Program-made: the position numbers and the translations under genes
Assembly (NCBI GenBank): GCA_025458545.1
Contig: JALOSH010000154.1
Location: forward strand, 1-5,583
Length of the DNA: 5,583 nt
Reading direction: 5' to 3'
DNA from: Hydrogenophaga sp.
GTDB taxonomy: Bacteria; Pseudomonadota; Gammaproteobacteria; Burkholderiales; Burkholderiaceae
Notes under the pieces: generated by a model
Databases searched by the model: none
What the model was told of the DNA's origin: nothing
What the model saw: the letters and a program-made list of their open reading frames with translations, nothing else
In this document: piece after piece, positions 1 to 5,583 of the stretch
How the letters are laid out: every line of letters starts with the position of its first letter
Numbering within the stretch: position 1 is the first letter of the stretch

Positions 1-597
1 CAGCGCCTGCTCCAGGTGTTGCAACATGCCGGCCAGGGCCTGGGCGTCGGCCAACGGACGCGCGGGAGCGCTGGCCGGTGGGAGGGCGTACCCGCCCAGC
101 GCCTGGCGCCAGTCGTAAGCAATCAGCTGCACCGCAGCGGCCAGGTTGAGCGAACCGAACTGCGGATCGGTGGGGATGGAGAGGCAGGTGTGGCAGCGGT
201 ACACGTCTTCGTTGCGCATCCCGAATCGTTCGGAACCGAACAGGAAGGCGATACCGCCTGGCTTGACGCGGCCCGGCGCATCGCGCGCCGCCAGCAGCGA
301 GGCAAAGTGCTCGCGCGGGTGCCGCGTCGGCGGGCCGAAGTCGCGCGGTGTCATGGCGGTGGCGCACAGGTGGTCGATGCCCTCCAGCGCTTGGTCGAGC
401 GTGTCCACGATGCGGGCCTTGTCCAGCACGTCGTTGGCACCACTGGCGCGCTGGATGGTTTCCTCGCGCCGCAACACATTGGCCCAACGCGGCGCCACCA
501 GCACCAGGTCGTCAAAACCCATCACCTTCATGGCGCGAGCGGCAGCACCCACATTGCCTGCGTGGCTGGTCTGGATCAAGACAAATCTGGTGAGCAT
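1..597 (-). CDS. trmJ: tRNA (cytidine/uridine-32) 2'-O-methyltransferase TrmJ, N-terminal part (3' end beyond the left edge)
   Basis: Encodes 199 residues of a SpoU/TrmH-class SPOUT methyltransferase. By family knowledge TrmJ methylates the 2'-OH of nucleotide 32 in the tRNA anticodon loop with S-adenosylmethionine, in the cytosol. The translation opens MLTRFVLIQTSHAGNVG and carries the motif-1 region TSHAGNVGAAARAM (residues 10-23; R21 aligns with the conserved Arg23 of E. coli TrmJ). It also has the knot motifs FGSERFGMRNE (120-130) and IPTDPQFGSLNLAAAVQ (141-157), including the conserved SLN. E. coli TrmJ is 246 residues, so roughly the last 50 or more are missing off the edge. The ATG at 597-595 is preferred because homologues start just before this point and GGGGGGA lies about 6 bases upstream. 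An in-frame GTG at 627-625 is a weaker alternative. The gene is divergent from suhB. TrmJ is favoured over other SpoU-family members from the motif pattern, but without the C-terminus the exact substrate is inferred. Confidence 0.9.
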   Translation of the reverse strand, partial: MLTRFVLIQTSHAGNVGAAARAMKVMGFDDLVLVAPRWANVLRREETIQRASGANDVLDKARIVDTLDQALEGIDHLCATAMTPRDFGPPTRHPREHFASLLAARDAPGRVKPGGIAFLFGSERFGMRNEDVYRCHTCLSIPTDPQFGSLNLAAAVQLIAYDWRQALGGYALPPASAPARPLADAQALAGMLQHLEQAL

Positions 598-603
598 TTG
601 GAA

Positions 604-695
604 TCCCCCCGCGCCGCTTCGCGTCACCCCCCAGGGGGCCACACCTGCCGCCCGGCAAAGCCGGTTCGGCGGTGTGTGCTGGGTGGGGCACTTGC
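604..695. repeat. Hairpin-rich intergenic repeat-like element between trmJ and suhB
   Basis: This non-coding stretch is dense in dyads. CCCCC-A-GGGGG lies at 628-638. A long imperfect stem-loop spans 640-676: CACACC (640-645) pairs with GGTGTG (671-676), GCCG (647-650) with CGGC (667-670), and CCGGC (652-656) with GCCGG (660-664), closing on an AAA loop. That gives about 15 base pairs with small bulges. A GCCGCTTCGC block (613-622) precedes it and GGGTGGGGC follows. The composition resembles palindromic repeats I associate with intergenic regions of Comamonadaceae genomes; this is recall, and no second full copy exists in the window. It sits immediately upstream of trmJ, in the 5' leader if the promoter is further out, and its edge supplies the G-run that acts as the likely ribosome binding site. 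No T-run follows the stem on either strand, so it is not a classical terminator. The outer boundaries are approximate. Confidence 0.45.
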
Positions 696-725
696 TCCGG
701 TGACGGGTTTGGTGTGTTGAACCGG

Positions 726-731
726 TAAAAT
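726..731 (+). promoter_or_regulatory. Possible -10 element (TAAAAT) for suhB
   Basis: TAAAAT matches five of six positions of the sigma-70 -10 consensus and is a rare A/T-rich island in this GC-rich intergenic region, about 97 bases before the suhB start. It overlaps a small ACCGGT palindrome (721-726). No good -35 lies at the normal 16-18 base distance: GTGACG (700-705) matches four of six but is 20 bases away, and TTGAAC (717-722) is far too close. The call rests on the -10 alone and is tentative. Confidence 0.3.
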
Positions 732-827
732 CCTGCGATTGTCGCCGCCTCCATCGCCTGAGGCAGCGCTCACCGCTCTTCCACTGTCGCGCGCGCAGCC
801 CCGCTGCCGCGCAAAGGTCCACAACCC

Positions 828-1748
828 ATGTCGTCCACACTCCATCCCATGCTCAACGTGGCCATCAAGGCCGCACGGACCGCCGGTACCATCATCAACC
901 GCGCCGCGCTGGACGTGGAGTCGGTCCGGGTCTCGGCCAAACAGACCAACGACTTTGTGACCGAGGTCGACCACGCGGCCGAAGCCGCGATCATCGACAC
1001 CCTGCTCACCGCCTACCCCGACCACGCCATCTGGGCAGAAGAGTCGGGCCGGACGCCGGGCCGCCATGGCGGCGCAGACCATGTCTGGATCATCGACCCG
1101 TTGGACGGCACCACCAACTTCATCCACGGCTTCCCGGTCTACTGCGTGAGTATCGCGCTCATGGTGGGCAACAAGCTGGAGCAGGCCGTGATCTACGATC
1201 CGAGCCGCAACGACCTGTTTTGCGCCACCAAGGGCCGCGGCGCCTACCTGAACGACCGCCGCATCCGCGTGGCCAAGCGCATCGCGCTGCGCGACTGCCT
1301 GATCTCCACCGGCTTCCCGTTCCGCCCTGGCGACGCTTTCCAGACCTATCTGCAGATGCTGGGCGAGGTCATGCCCAAGTGCGCCGGCGTGCGCCGCCCC
1401 GGTTCTGCCGCGCTCGACCTGGCCTATGTGGCCGCCGGCTTCACCGACGGCTTCTTTGAAATGGGCCTGTCGCCCTGGGACGTGGCCGCCGGCGCGCTGC
1501 TGGTGACCGAAGCCGGTGGCTTGGTGGGCAACTTCACCGGCGAAGCCAACTTCCTGGAGCAGAAGGAATGCCTGGCCGCGAACCCGAAGATCTACGGCCA
1601 GTTGGTGGGCATGACCGGCAAATACAGCAAGTTCGCCAGCGCGGGCGACAAGGCCGCCGTGCGCCAGGCGCTGCCCGGCACGAGCAGCGGGCCCGAACAG
1701 CCGCCGGAAGACGACTTTCCACCCACGGTGCACGTCGCCCCGTTCTGA
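828..1748 (+). CDS. suhB: Inositol-1-monophosphatase family protein, SuhB-type
   Basis: A 306-residue Mg-dependent phosphatase. The family hydrolyses myo-inositol 1-phosphate and related sugar phosphates; E. coli SuhB is also known as a partner of the Nus factors in rRNA transcription antitermination and RNase III-related phenotypes. Whether this protein shares those roles is inference. All catalytic motifs are visible: NDFVTEVD (41-48), AEESG with metal ligand E71 (70-74), DPLDGTTNF with ligands D90 and D93 (90-98), and SPWDVAAG with D218 (215-222). The opening [17 protein letters not shown] closely parallels the start of E. coli SuhB (267 residues), supporting the ATG at 828; AAAGG (813-817) is a plausible ribosome binding site. 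The core ends near residue 262. The last ~40 residues are a low-complexity tail rich in Pro, Asp and Glu ([18 protein letters not shown] at 283-300). The gene is divergent from trmJ, convergent with the kinase gene, and followed by a likely terminator. Confidence 0.93.
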   Translation: MSSTLHPMLNVAIKAARTAGTIINRAALDVESVRVSAKQTNDFVTEVDHAAEAAIIDTLLTAYPDHAIWAEESGRTPGRHGGADHVWIIDPLDGTTNFIHGFPVYCVSIALMVGNKLEQAVIYDPSRNDLFCATKGRGAYLNDRRIRVAKRIALRDCLISTGFPFRPGDAFQTYLQMLGEVMPKCAGVRRPGSAALDLAYVAAGFTDGFFEMGLSPWDVAAGALLVTEAGGLVGNFTGEANFLEQKECLAANPKIYGQLVGMTGKYSKFASAGDKAAVRQALPGTSSGPEQPPEDDFPPTVHVAPF

Positions 1749-1752
1749 ACCG

Positions 1753-1778
1753 CTGGTGTGAACACGCACCGGGTTTTT
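1753..1778 (+). terminator. Probable Rho-independent terminator of suhB
   Basis: Begins five bases after the suhB stop. GGTGTG (1755-1760) pairs with CGCACC (1765-1770) around an AACA loop, with one G-T pair. The stem can be extended by CT (1753-1754) against GG (1771-1772), or alternatively by AACC (1748-1751) against GGTT. A run of five T (1774-1778) follows almost immediately. The stem is short, so efficiency is uncertain. The rest of the 115-base convergent gap (1749-1863) is GC-rich. I see no comparable hairpin plus T-run for the kinase gene arriving from the other side. Confidence 0.55.
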
Positions 1779-1863
1779 GCCGACGGACCGCGCCCACGCC
1801 GTACCCCGCGCGAAGCGGCCGCAACGAGGGCACCCGAACGCTCCACGGCGCGGTGCCGACACA

Positions 1864-4800
1864 TCAGGTCTGCGGCAAGGTCCACCAGAAGGTGGCGCCT
1901 TCATCGGGCCTGGAATCGGCCCAGATGCGGCCACCGTGGCGTTCGATGATGCGGGCCACGATGGCCAGCCCCACGCCAGTTCCCGGCACTTCGGATCCAG
2001 GGTGCAGTCGCTGGAACAGGCCAAACAGTTTTTCTGCATGCGCCATGTTGAAACCGACACCGTTGTCACGCAGGAAAAATGCACCCTTCACGCGGTCAAA
2101 ACCCAGCACCAGCTCAGGCTGCTCGCGATGCTTCGAATACTTCAAAGCGTTGTCCAGCAGGTTGACCAGCACCTGGCGGAGCAGGATCGCGTCGCCCATC
2201 ACCAGCGGCAGTGGCTGGATGTCGATGTGGACTTGCGGCACATCGGAGGCCAGGGTTTCGATCGCTGTGCGCGCCAGCGCGGCCATGTCCACCGGCACCC
2301 GCTCCAGTTCCACACGCACCACACGCAGCAGCTCCAGCATGTCGGTGATCATCTGACCCATGCTGCGCGATGAACGCGTGATGCGACCGAACATGTCGCG
2401 CGCCAAGGGGCTGAGCTGGTCGCCATCCTCCTCGGCAATCAGGGCGGCAAAACCATTGACCGAGCGCAACGGCGCCCGCAGATCGTGCGCAATGGAATAC
2501 GAGATCGCCTCCATGTCGCGCATCGACCGCTCCAGCGCCTGGGTGCGCTCCCGCACACGCTGCTCCAGCGTGGCATTGAGTGCGCCGACCTGCTCCTGGG
2601 CCATCACACGGTCCGTGATGTCCATGTGGGTGCCCGACATGTACAGCGCTGCGCCGTGCTCATCGCGTTCGTGCACGCGGGCCCGGTCGTTGATCCAGAT
2701 CCAGTGGCCCGCCTTGTGCCGCATGCGGATATCGCACTCGTAGAACGGTGACTGGCCAGCAAGGTGCTCGCCCAGCAGCCGTTCCATGCGCTGGATGTCG
2801 TCCGGATGGGTCAAGCGGCGCCAGGTGTGTTCTGTCAACGGCTCCAGCTCCTGCAGGGTGTAACCGAGCATGCCAGCCCAGCGCTCGTCCACCTTGAACA
2901 CCTGCAGCCGGTGATCGAACTCCCAGACGCCCGGGCGTGTGGCTTCGAGCACCCAGGCCAGGCGCTGGCGCTCACGCCGCAGGGCTTCCTGCCCTTCCAG
3001 CAAGGACGTCACATCGCTGTAGGTGCGCACCATGCCGCCCTCGGGCAGCAAGCGGCTGTAGATTTCGAGCACCCGACCTTCCACCGTTCGGCGCAAATAG
3101 AGTTCCGGTGGCAAGACGGCGGGCTCCTGGCCCACGTAGGCGCGCACCGAGGCATCGAGCAGGCTGTAGTTGTCACCGAAATCCCCGCGCCGGTTCTGGA
3201 AGGCCACCACATCGCGGTGCAGGGGCTGTGCCTCCAGCAAGGACTCCGGCAAATCCAGCAGTTCCAGGAAACGCCGGTTGTAGAAGCGGATGCGCCCGCT
3301 GGCGTCGACCATGGTCAGGCCCTGGCTCATGCTGTCGAAAGTCACCTGCAGGGCTGCACTTTTCTCGGCCAGCAAGGCGCTGGTGGCCTGCAACTGAAGA
3401 CGCGAGCGCGACCGCTCGGCCTTGTTTCTCCAGGCCAGCACCAGCTGGCGCACAGCGCCCAGCAGCGGCTGCAAGAACTCGACGTCTTTCTCGCTGTAGC
3501 CACCAGGCTGGTTGGCCAAGCCGACCATGGCCACCAGGCGATCGCCCACCGCCAAAGGCACCCCCACAAAGGCTGTGGCCGTGACGTCGCCAGGCAACTG
3601 TCCGTCCAGCTGCGACCCATGGGCCATCACGGTCTCGCCAGAGAGCAGCGCGCGGCCCAGCACAGTGCGCGTGTTGCGGAACTCCATCCCGCCTTCCACC
3701 TGTTTGTCGTGCTGGCGCCGGGTGGACTCGTCCCAGGCCAGGTGGGTGACGGCATGCGTTTTGAGATAGGGCTGGTCGTGCAGGTCGTACAACACCTCGC
3801 CGACGAATCCGTACTCGCTGCCGGTGACCTCCAGCAGCGCATTCAAGAGGCTGTCAATGGCCCGCCGTCCGTCGTCGGCCTCGATGAATGCGGCCTGCGC
3901 TTGCTGCACCGCTTCAAGCATGCGGTTCTGCCGCTGCAGCACCTGTTCGGCCAGTCGCGAAGAAGTGACGTCGTTGCAGAAGCCATGCCAGAGCGTGGAA
4001 CCATCGGGCTCGCGCTGGGGCTGGGCGTCCACGCTGTACCAGCGCAGGCCACGGGTCGGCAAAACCACCCGGTAGACGCCGCGCCAGAAGGTGAGTTCTC
4101 GGGCCGAACGCTGCAGCGAAGCAATCAGGGTCTTCTTGTCTTCGGGGTGCACACGGCTGAAAAACCGGTTGCCTTCCGTTTGCAGATCCTGTCCGTCCAT
4201 CTCCAGCATGTCGACCACACCCTGGCTCATGTAGGGAAACTGGCTGGTGCCGTCGGGGCGCACAACGGCCTGGAACAACACGCCGGGCACCCGGGCGGTG
4301 ACGTTAGAGATGAACGCCAGCTGCCCCGCCAGCGCCTGCACGGCTTCTTTCTCGGCGGTGATGTCCTGCACCACACCAAAGTCGGTCTGCGGGTTGCCCG
4401 CCACCGCGGTGCGGCCCATCCGTGTGCGGAACCAGCGCTGCACACCGTCGGGCCGCGTCCAGCGGACCTCCACCTCGCGACCGTCCAGCGCCTCGCGGGC
4501 GGCCAGCCAGGCGGGCAGGTCGTCGGGATGGATGCCGCTTCGCCCCTCGGATCGGGTGAAAAAAGGCTGCGGTTCGATGCCGGACACGGCAAACAGGCCG
4601 GGCGACCAGTCCACGCGATGGTCGTCAACCGCATTGGTCCAGTGACCGACCCGGGCCATCTTCTCGATCGCTTCGTGCAACTCCACCTGCTGCTGCAGCC
4701 TCTGGTTGGCTTGGTGCAAGGCCTGCTCGGTTTCGTACTCCTGGGTGATCTCGGACAGCACCACCATCAACAGCGGCTCGGGTTCGGTGGACAGCACCGT

Positions 4801-5112
4801 CGACTGGATGCGCACCCGGCGTGTCTGGCCCTGCGAGAAGCACAGCGTCTGATAGGTCGGTCCCTGCAGCAGGCGGCGCAGGAAATCCTGCCGGGCCGCT
4901 TCGTTCGGCCAATGGCCCAGCTCCACCGTGGTGCGGCCCAGCGCCTGTTCGCGGGTCAGGCCCAACGCCGCCAGCCAGGCATCGTTGACGGCGACCACGA
5001 GGCCGTCCCGGAGCCGACTCAGGCCGGTCGGCAGCGGGGACGCGTTGAACACCGCCTCCCAGGGCATGCTGGTGTTGGCCACATGACGTGGTGAGGAGTC
5101 TTCAGAAGCCAT
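1864..5112 (-). CDS. Soluble multi-sensor histidine kinase (PAS x3, GAF, PAS x2, HisKA, HATPase_c)
   Basis: A 1082-residue two-component sensor kinase, predicted to autophosphorylate on a histidine and pass the phosphate to an unidentified response regulator. Domains in order: PAS1 (~16-126); PAS2 (~146-255, with HPDD at 195-198); PAS3 (~265-390, with HPED at 322-325); GAF (~411-560); PAS4 of the PAS_7 kind (~587-703, [12 protein letters not shown]); PAS5 of the PAS_3 kind (~716-836, HPDD at 769-772); a coiled-coil linker (~837-868); HisKA with [13 protein letters not shown] (871-883), phospho-acceptor H876; and HATPase_c with N-box [14 protein letters not shown] (980-993), G1 DNGVGF (1016-1021), F-box LFGLFQRLH and G2 GTGVGLA (1044-1050). 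All catalytic boxes look intact. There is no signal peptide, membrane segment or receiver domain, so it should be a cytosolic orphan kinase. The catalytic core resembles that of phytochrome-type kinases, but the GAF has no cysteine. The ATG at 5112 (MASEDSS) is chosen because the frame, although open to 5292, would otherwise overlap divergent mutS. Its ribosome binding site is poor; the next ATG, at 5067, is an alternative. The signal sensed cannot be told. Confidence 0.93.
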   Translation of the reverse strand: MASEDSSPRHVANTSMPWEAVFNASPLPTGLSRLRDGLVVAVNDAWLAALGLTREQALGRTTVELGHWPNEAARQDFLRRLLQGPTYQTLCFSQGQTRRVRIQSTVLSTEPEPLLMVVLSEITQEYETEQALHQANQRLQQQVELHEAIEKMARVGHWTNAVDDHRVDWSPGLFAVSGIEPQPFFTRSEGRSGIHPDDLPAWLAAREALDGREVEVRWTRPDGVQRWFRTRMGRTAVAGNPQTDFGVVQDITAEKEAVQALAGQLAFISNVTARVPGVLFQAVVRPDGTSQFPYMSQGVVDMLEMDGQDLQTEGNRFFSRVHPEDKKTLIASLQRSARELTFWRGVYRVVLPTRGLRWYSVDAQPQREPDGSTLWHGFCNDVTSSRLAEQVLQRQNRMLEAVQQAQAAFIEADDGRRAIDSLLNALLEVTGSEYGFVGEVLYDLHDQPYLKTHAVTHLAWDESTRRQHDKQVEGGMEFRNTRTVLGRALLSGETVMAHGSQLDGQLPGDVTATAFVGVPLAVGDRLVAMVGLANQPGGYSEKDVEFLQPLLGAVRQLVLAWRNKAERSRSRLQLQATSALLAEKSAALQVTFDSMSQGLTMVDASGRIRFYNRRFLELLDLPESLLEAQPLHRDVVAFQNRRGDFGDNYSLLDASVRAYVGQEPAVLPPELYLRRTVEGRVLEIYSRLLPEGGMVRTYSDVTSLLEGQEALRRERQRLAWVLEATRPGVWEFDHRLQVFKVDERWAGMLGYTLQELEPLTEHTWRRLTHPDDIQRMERLLGEHLAGQSPFYECDIRMRHKAGHWIWINDRARVHERDEHGAALYMSGTHMDITDRVMAQEQVGALNATLEQRVRERTQALERSMRDMEAISYSIAHDLRAPLRSVNGFAALIAEEDGDQLSPLARDMFGRITRSSRSMGQMITDMLELLRVVRVELERVPVDMAALARTAIETLASDVPQVHIDIQPLPLVMGDAILLRQVLVNLLDNALKYSKHREQPELVLGFDRVKGAFFLRDNGVGFNMAHAEKLFGLFQRLHPGSEVPGTGVGLAIVARIIERHGGRIWADSRPDEGATFWWTLPQT

Positions 5113-5167
5113 GCGCTGCGGGTGTCGGATGTTGGGCGTTCCAGCATTGTGGGGGATGCCGAGAGTG

Positions 5168-5182
5168 GTCGGCCCAGCCGAC
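5168..5182. promoter_or_regulatory. Perfect inverted repeat GTCGGC-CCA-GCCGAC in the kinase/mutS divergent region
   Basis: A perfect 6+6 dyad with a 3-base spacer, about 55 bases before the proposed mutS start and about 55 bases upstream of the kinase start. A second small dyad, AGCAG-C-CTGCT (5186-5196), follows at once and runs into TAAAGT (5196-5201), which resembles a -10 for mutS but has no recognisable -35. On the kinase side CACAAT (5151-5146, minus strand) is a four-of-six -10 match, again without a -35. No T-run follows the dyad on either strand, so an operator-like site or 5' leader structure is more likely than a terminator. Function is inferred from position and symmetry only. Nothing else is evident in the 124-base gap (5113-5236). 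Confidence 0.3.
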
Positions 5183-5236
5183 AAAAGCAGCCTGCTAAAG
5201 TCAGTGGCTGCGCCCACCAAGCCCCACGAGAACGCC

Positions 5237-5583
5237 TTGACCGCCCCGCTGGACCAACACACGCCCATGATGCAGCAGTACCTGGCCATCAAGGCCGGCT
5301 ACCCGCACACACTGGTGTTCTACCGCATGGGCGACTTCTACGAACTGTTCTTTGCCGATGCCGAGAAAGCCGCGCGCCTGCTCGACATCACCCTCACCCA
5401 GCGGGGTCAGTCGGCCGGCCAGCCGGTGGTGATGGCTGGCGTGCCGTTCCACTCGGTTGACAACTACCTCGCGCGTCTCATCAAGCTCGGCGAATCGGCT
5501 GCCATCTGCGAGCAGGTGGGCGATGTGGCCACCGCCAAAGGGCCGGTGGAGCGCAAGGTGGTGCGGGTGGTCACGCCCGGCAC
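5237..5583 (+). CDS. mutS: DNA mismatch repair protein MutS, N-terminal part (3' end beyond the right edge)
   Basis: The visible 115 residues match the N-terminal mismatch-recognition domain of MutS, the ATPase that binds mispaired or looped bases and recruits Mut[10 protein letters not shown] (residues 8-16) and [12 protein letters not shown] (28-39) are near-identical to E. coli MutS. The Phe-X-Glu motif that stacks on and contacts the mismatch is present as F34-Y-E36. Further family blocks are [27 protein letters not shown] and [15 protein letters not shown]. The full protein is normally about 850-900 residues, so most of it, including the ATPase, lies outside. The start is uncertain. TTG at 5237 gives a length before HTPMM close to E. 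coli and has GAGAA just upstream, though only about 4 bases away. GTG at 5204 would add 11 residues ([11 protein letters not shown]), and ATG at 5267 would begin inside the conserved block. Identity is secure even though the start is not. Confidence 0.93.
   Translation, partial: MTAPLDQHTPMMQQYLAIKAGYPHTLVFYRMGDFYELFFADAEKAARLLDITLTQRGQSAGQPVVMAGVPFHSVDNYLARLIKLGESAAICEQVGDVATAKGPVERKVVRVVTPG

Noticed and set aside
628..676. The hairpins upstream of trmJ as a Rho-independent terminator.
   Set aside because: No T-run follows the stem on either strand, and the location between two divergent gene starts does not need a terminator.
16..720. Plus-strand frames of 185-234 codons across the trmJ region.
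   Set aside because: They are antisense shadows of trmJ; the minus strand carries the full set of SPOUT methyltransferase motifs.
624..2084. A 486-codon minus-strand frame running antisense through suhB and into the kinase 3' end.
   Set aside because: It overlaps two well-supported genes, shows no family motif, and its C-terminus (STHRRTGFAGRQVWPPGG) is simply translated hairpin-element sequence.
2764..5094. A 776-codon open frame on the plus strand, antisense to most of the kinase gene.
   Set aside because: It mirrors the kinase codons. In GC-rich genes with G/C third positions the antisense frames are often stop-free. The translation is rich in His, Gln, Gly and Arg with no recognisable motif, whereas the minus strand encodes clear PAS, GAF and kinase motifs.
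5113..5292. Extension of the kinase N-terminus to the ATG at 5292.
   Set aside because: It would place the start inside conserved mutS codons and add 60 residues with no domain; MASEDSS at 5112 leaves a complete PAS1 domain.
1..5583. A hidden defence system, CRISPR array, insertion sequence, prophage or tRNA gene.
   Set aside because: No direct-repeat array, transposase or integrase motif, terminal inverted repeats with target duplication, or tRNA cloverleaf was seen; nearly all sequence is explained by four genes and short gaps.

Overview
The window looks like chromosomal DNA of a GC-rich betaproteobacterium, most likely a member of the Comamonadaceae (Hydrogenophaga/Acidovorax-like). This rests on the strong G/C preference at third codon positions, on the look of the TrmJ, SuhB and MutS proteins, and on a CCCCC/GGGGG plus CCGGC-AAA-GCCGG hairpin element of a kind I associate with intergenic regions of that family. 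The placement is inferred from recall, not from a search.

Layout, left to right. (1) Positions 1-597, minus strand: the N-terminal 199 codons of a TrmJ-type tRNA 2'-O-methyltransferase, running off the left edge. (2) Positions 598-827: a divergent intergenic region. It holds a hairpin-rich repeat-like element directly upstream of trmJ and a weak promoter-like TAAAAT before suhB. (3) Positions 828-1748, plus strand: a complete SuhB-type inositol monophosphatase with all metal-binding motifs and a non-conserved C-terminal tail. (4) Positions 1749-1863: a short convergent gap with a probable Rho-independent terminator for suhB. (5) Positions 1864-5112, minus strand: a 1082-residue soluble sensor histidine kinase with order PAS-PAS-PAS-GAF-PAS-PAS-HisKA-HATPase and no receiver domain. 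(6) Positions 5113-5236: a divergent intergenic region with a perfect 6+6 dyad. (7) From 5237 to the right edge, plus strand: the N-terminus of the mismatch-repair protein MutS.

Three of the four genes are housekeeping functions: tRNA modification, an inositol phosphatase that in E. coli also acts in rRNA antitermination, and mismatch repair. The kinase is the accessory-looking item. It is an orphan in this window, with no response regulator beside it, and it is transcribed away from mutS and towards suhB. Nothing here ties the four genes into one pathway, and I see no phage, transposon, CRISPR, toxin-antitoxin or defence system. The points most worth following up are the orphan multi-sensor kinase, the hairpin element that abuts the trmJ start, the dyad in the kinase/mutS divergent region, and the SuhB tail.
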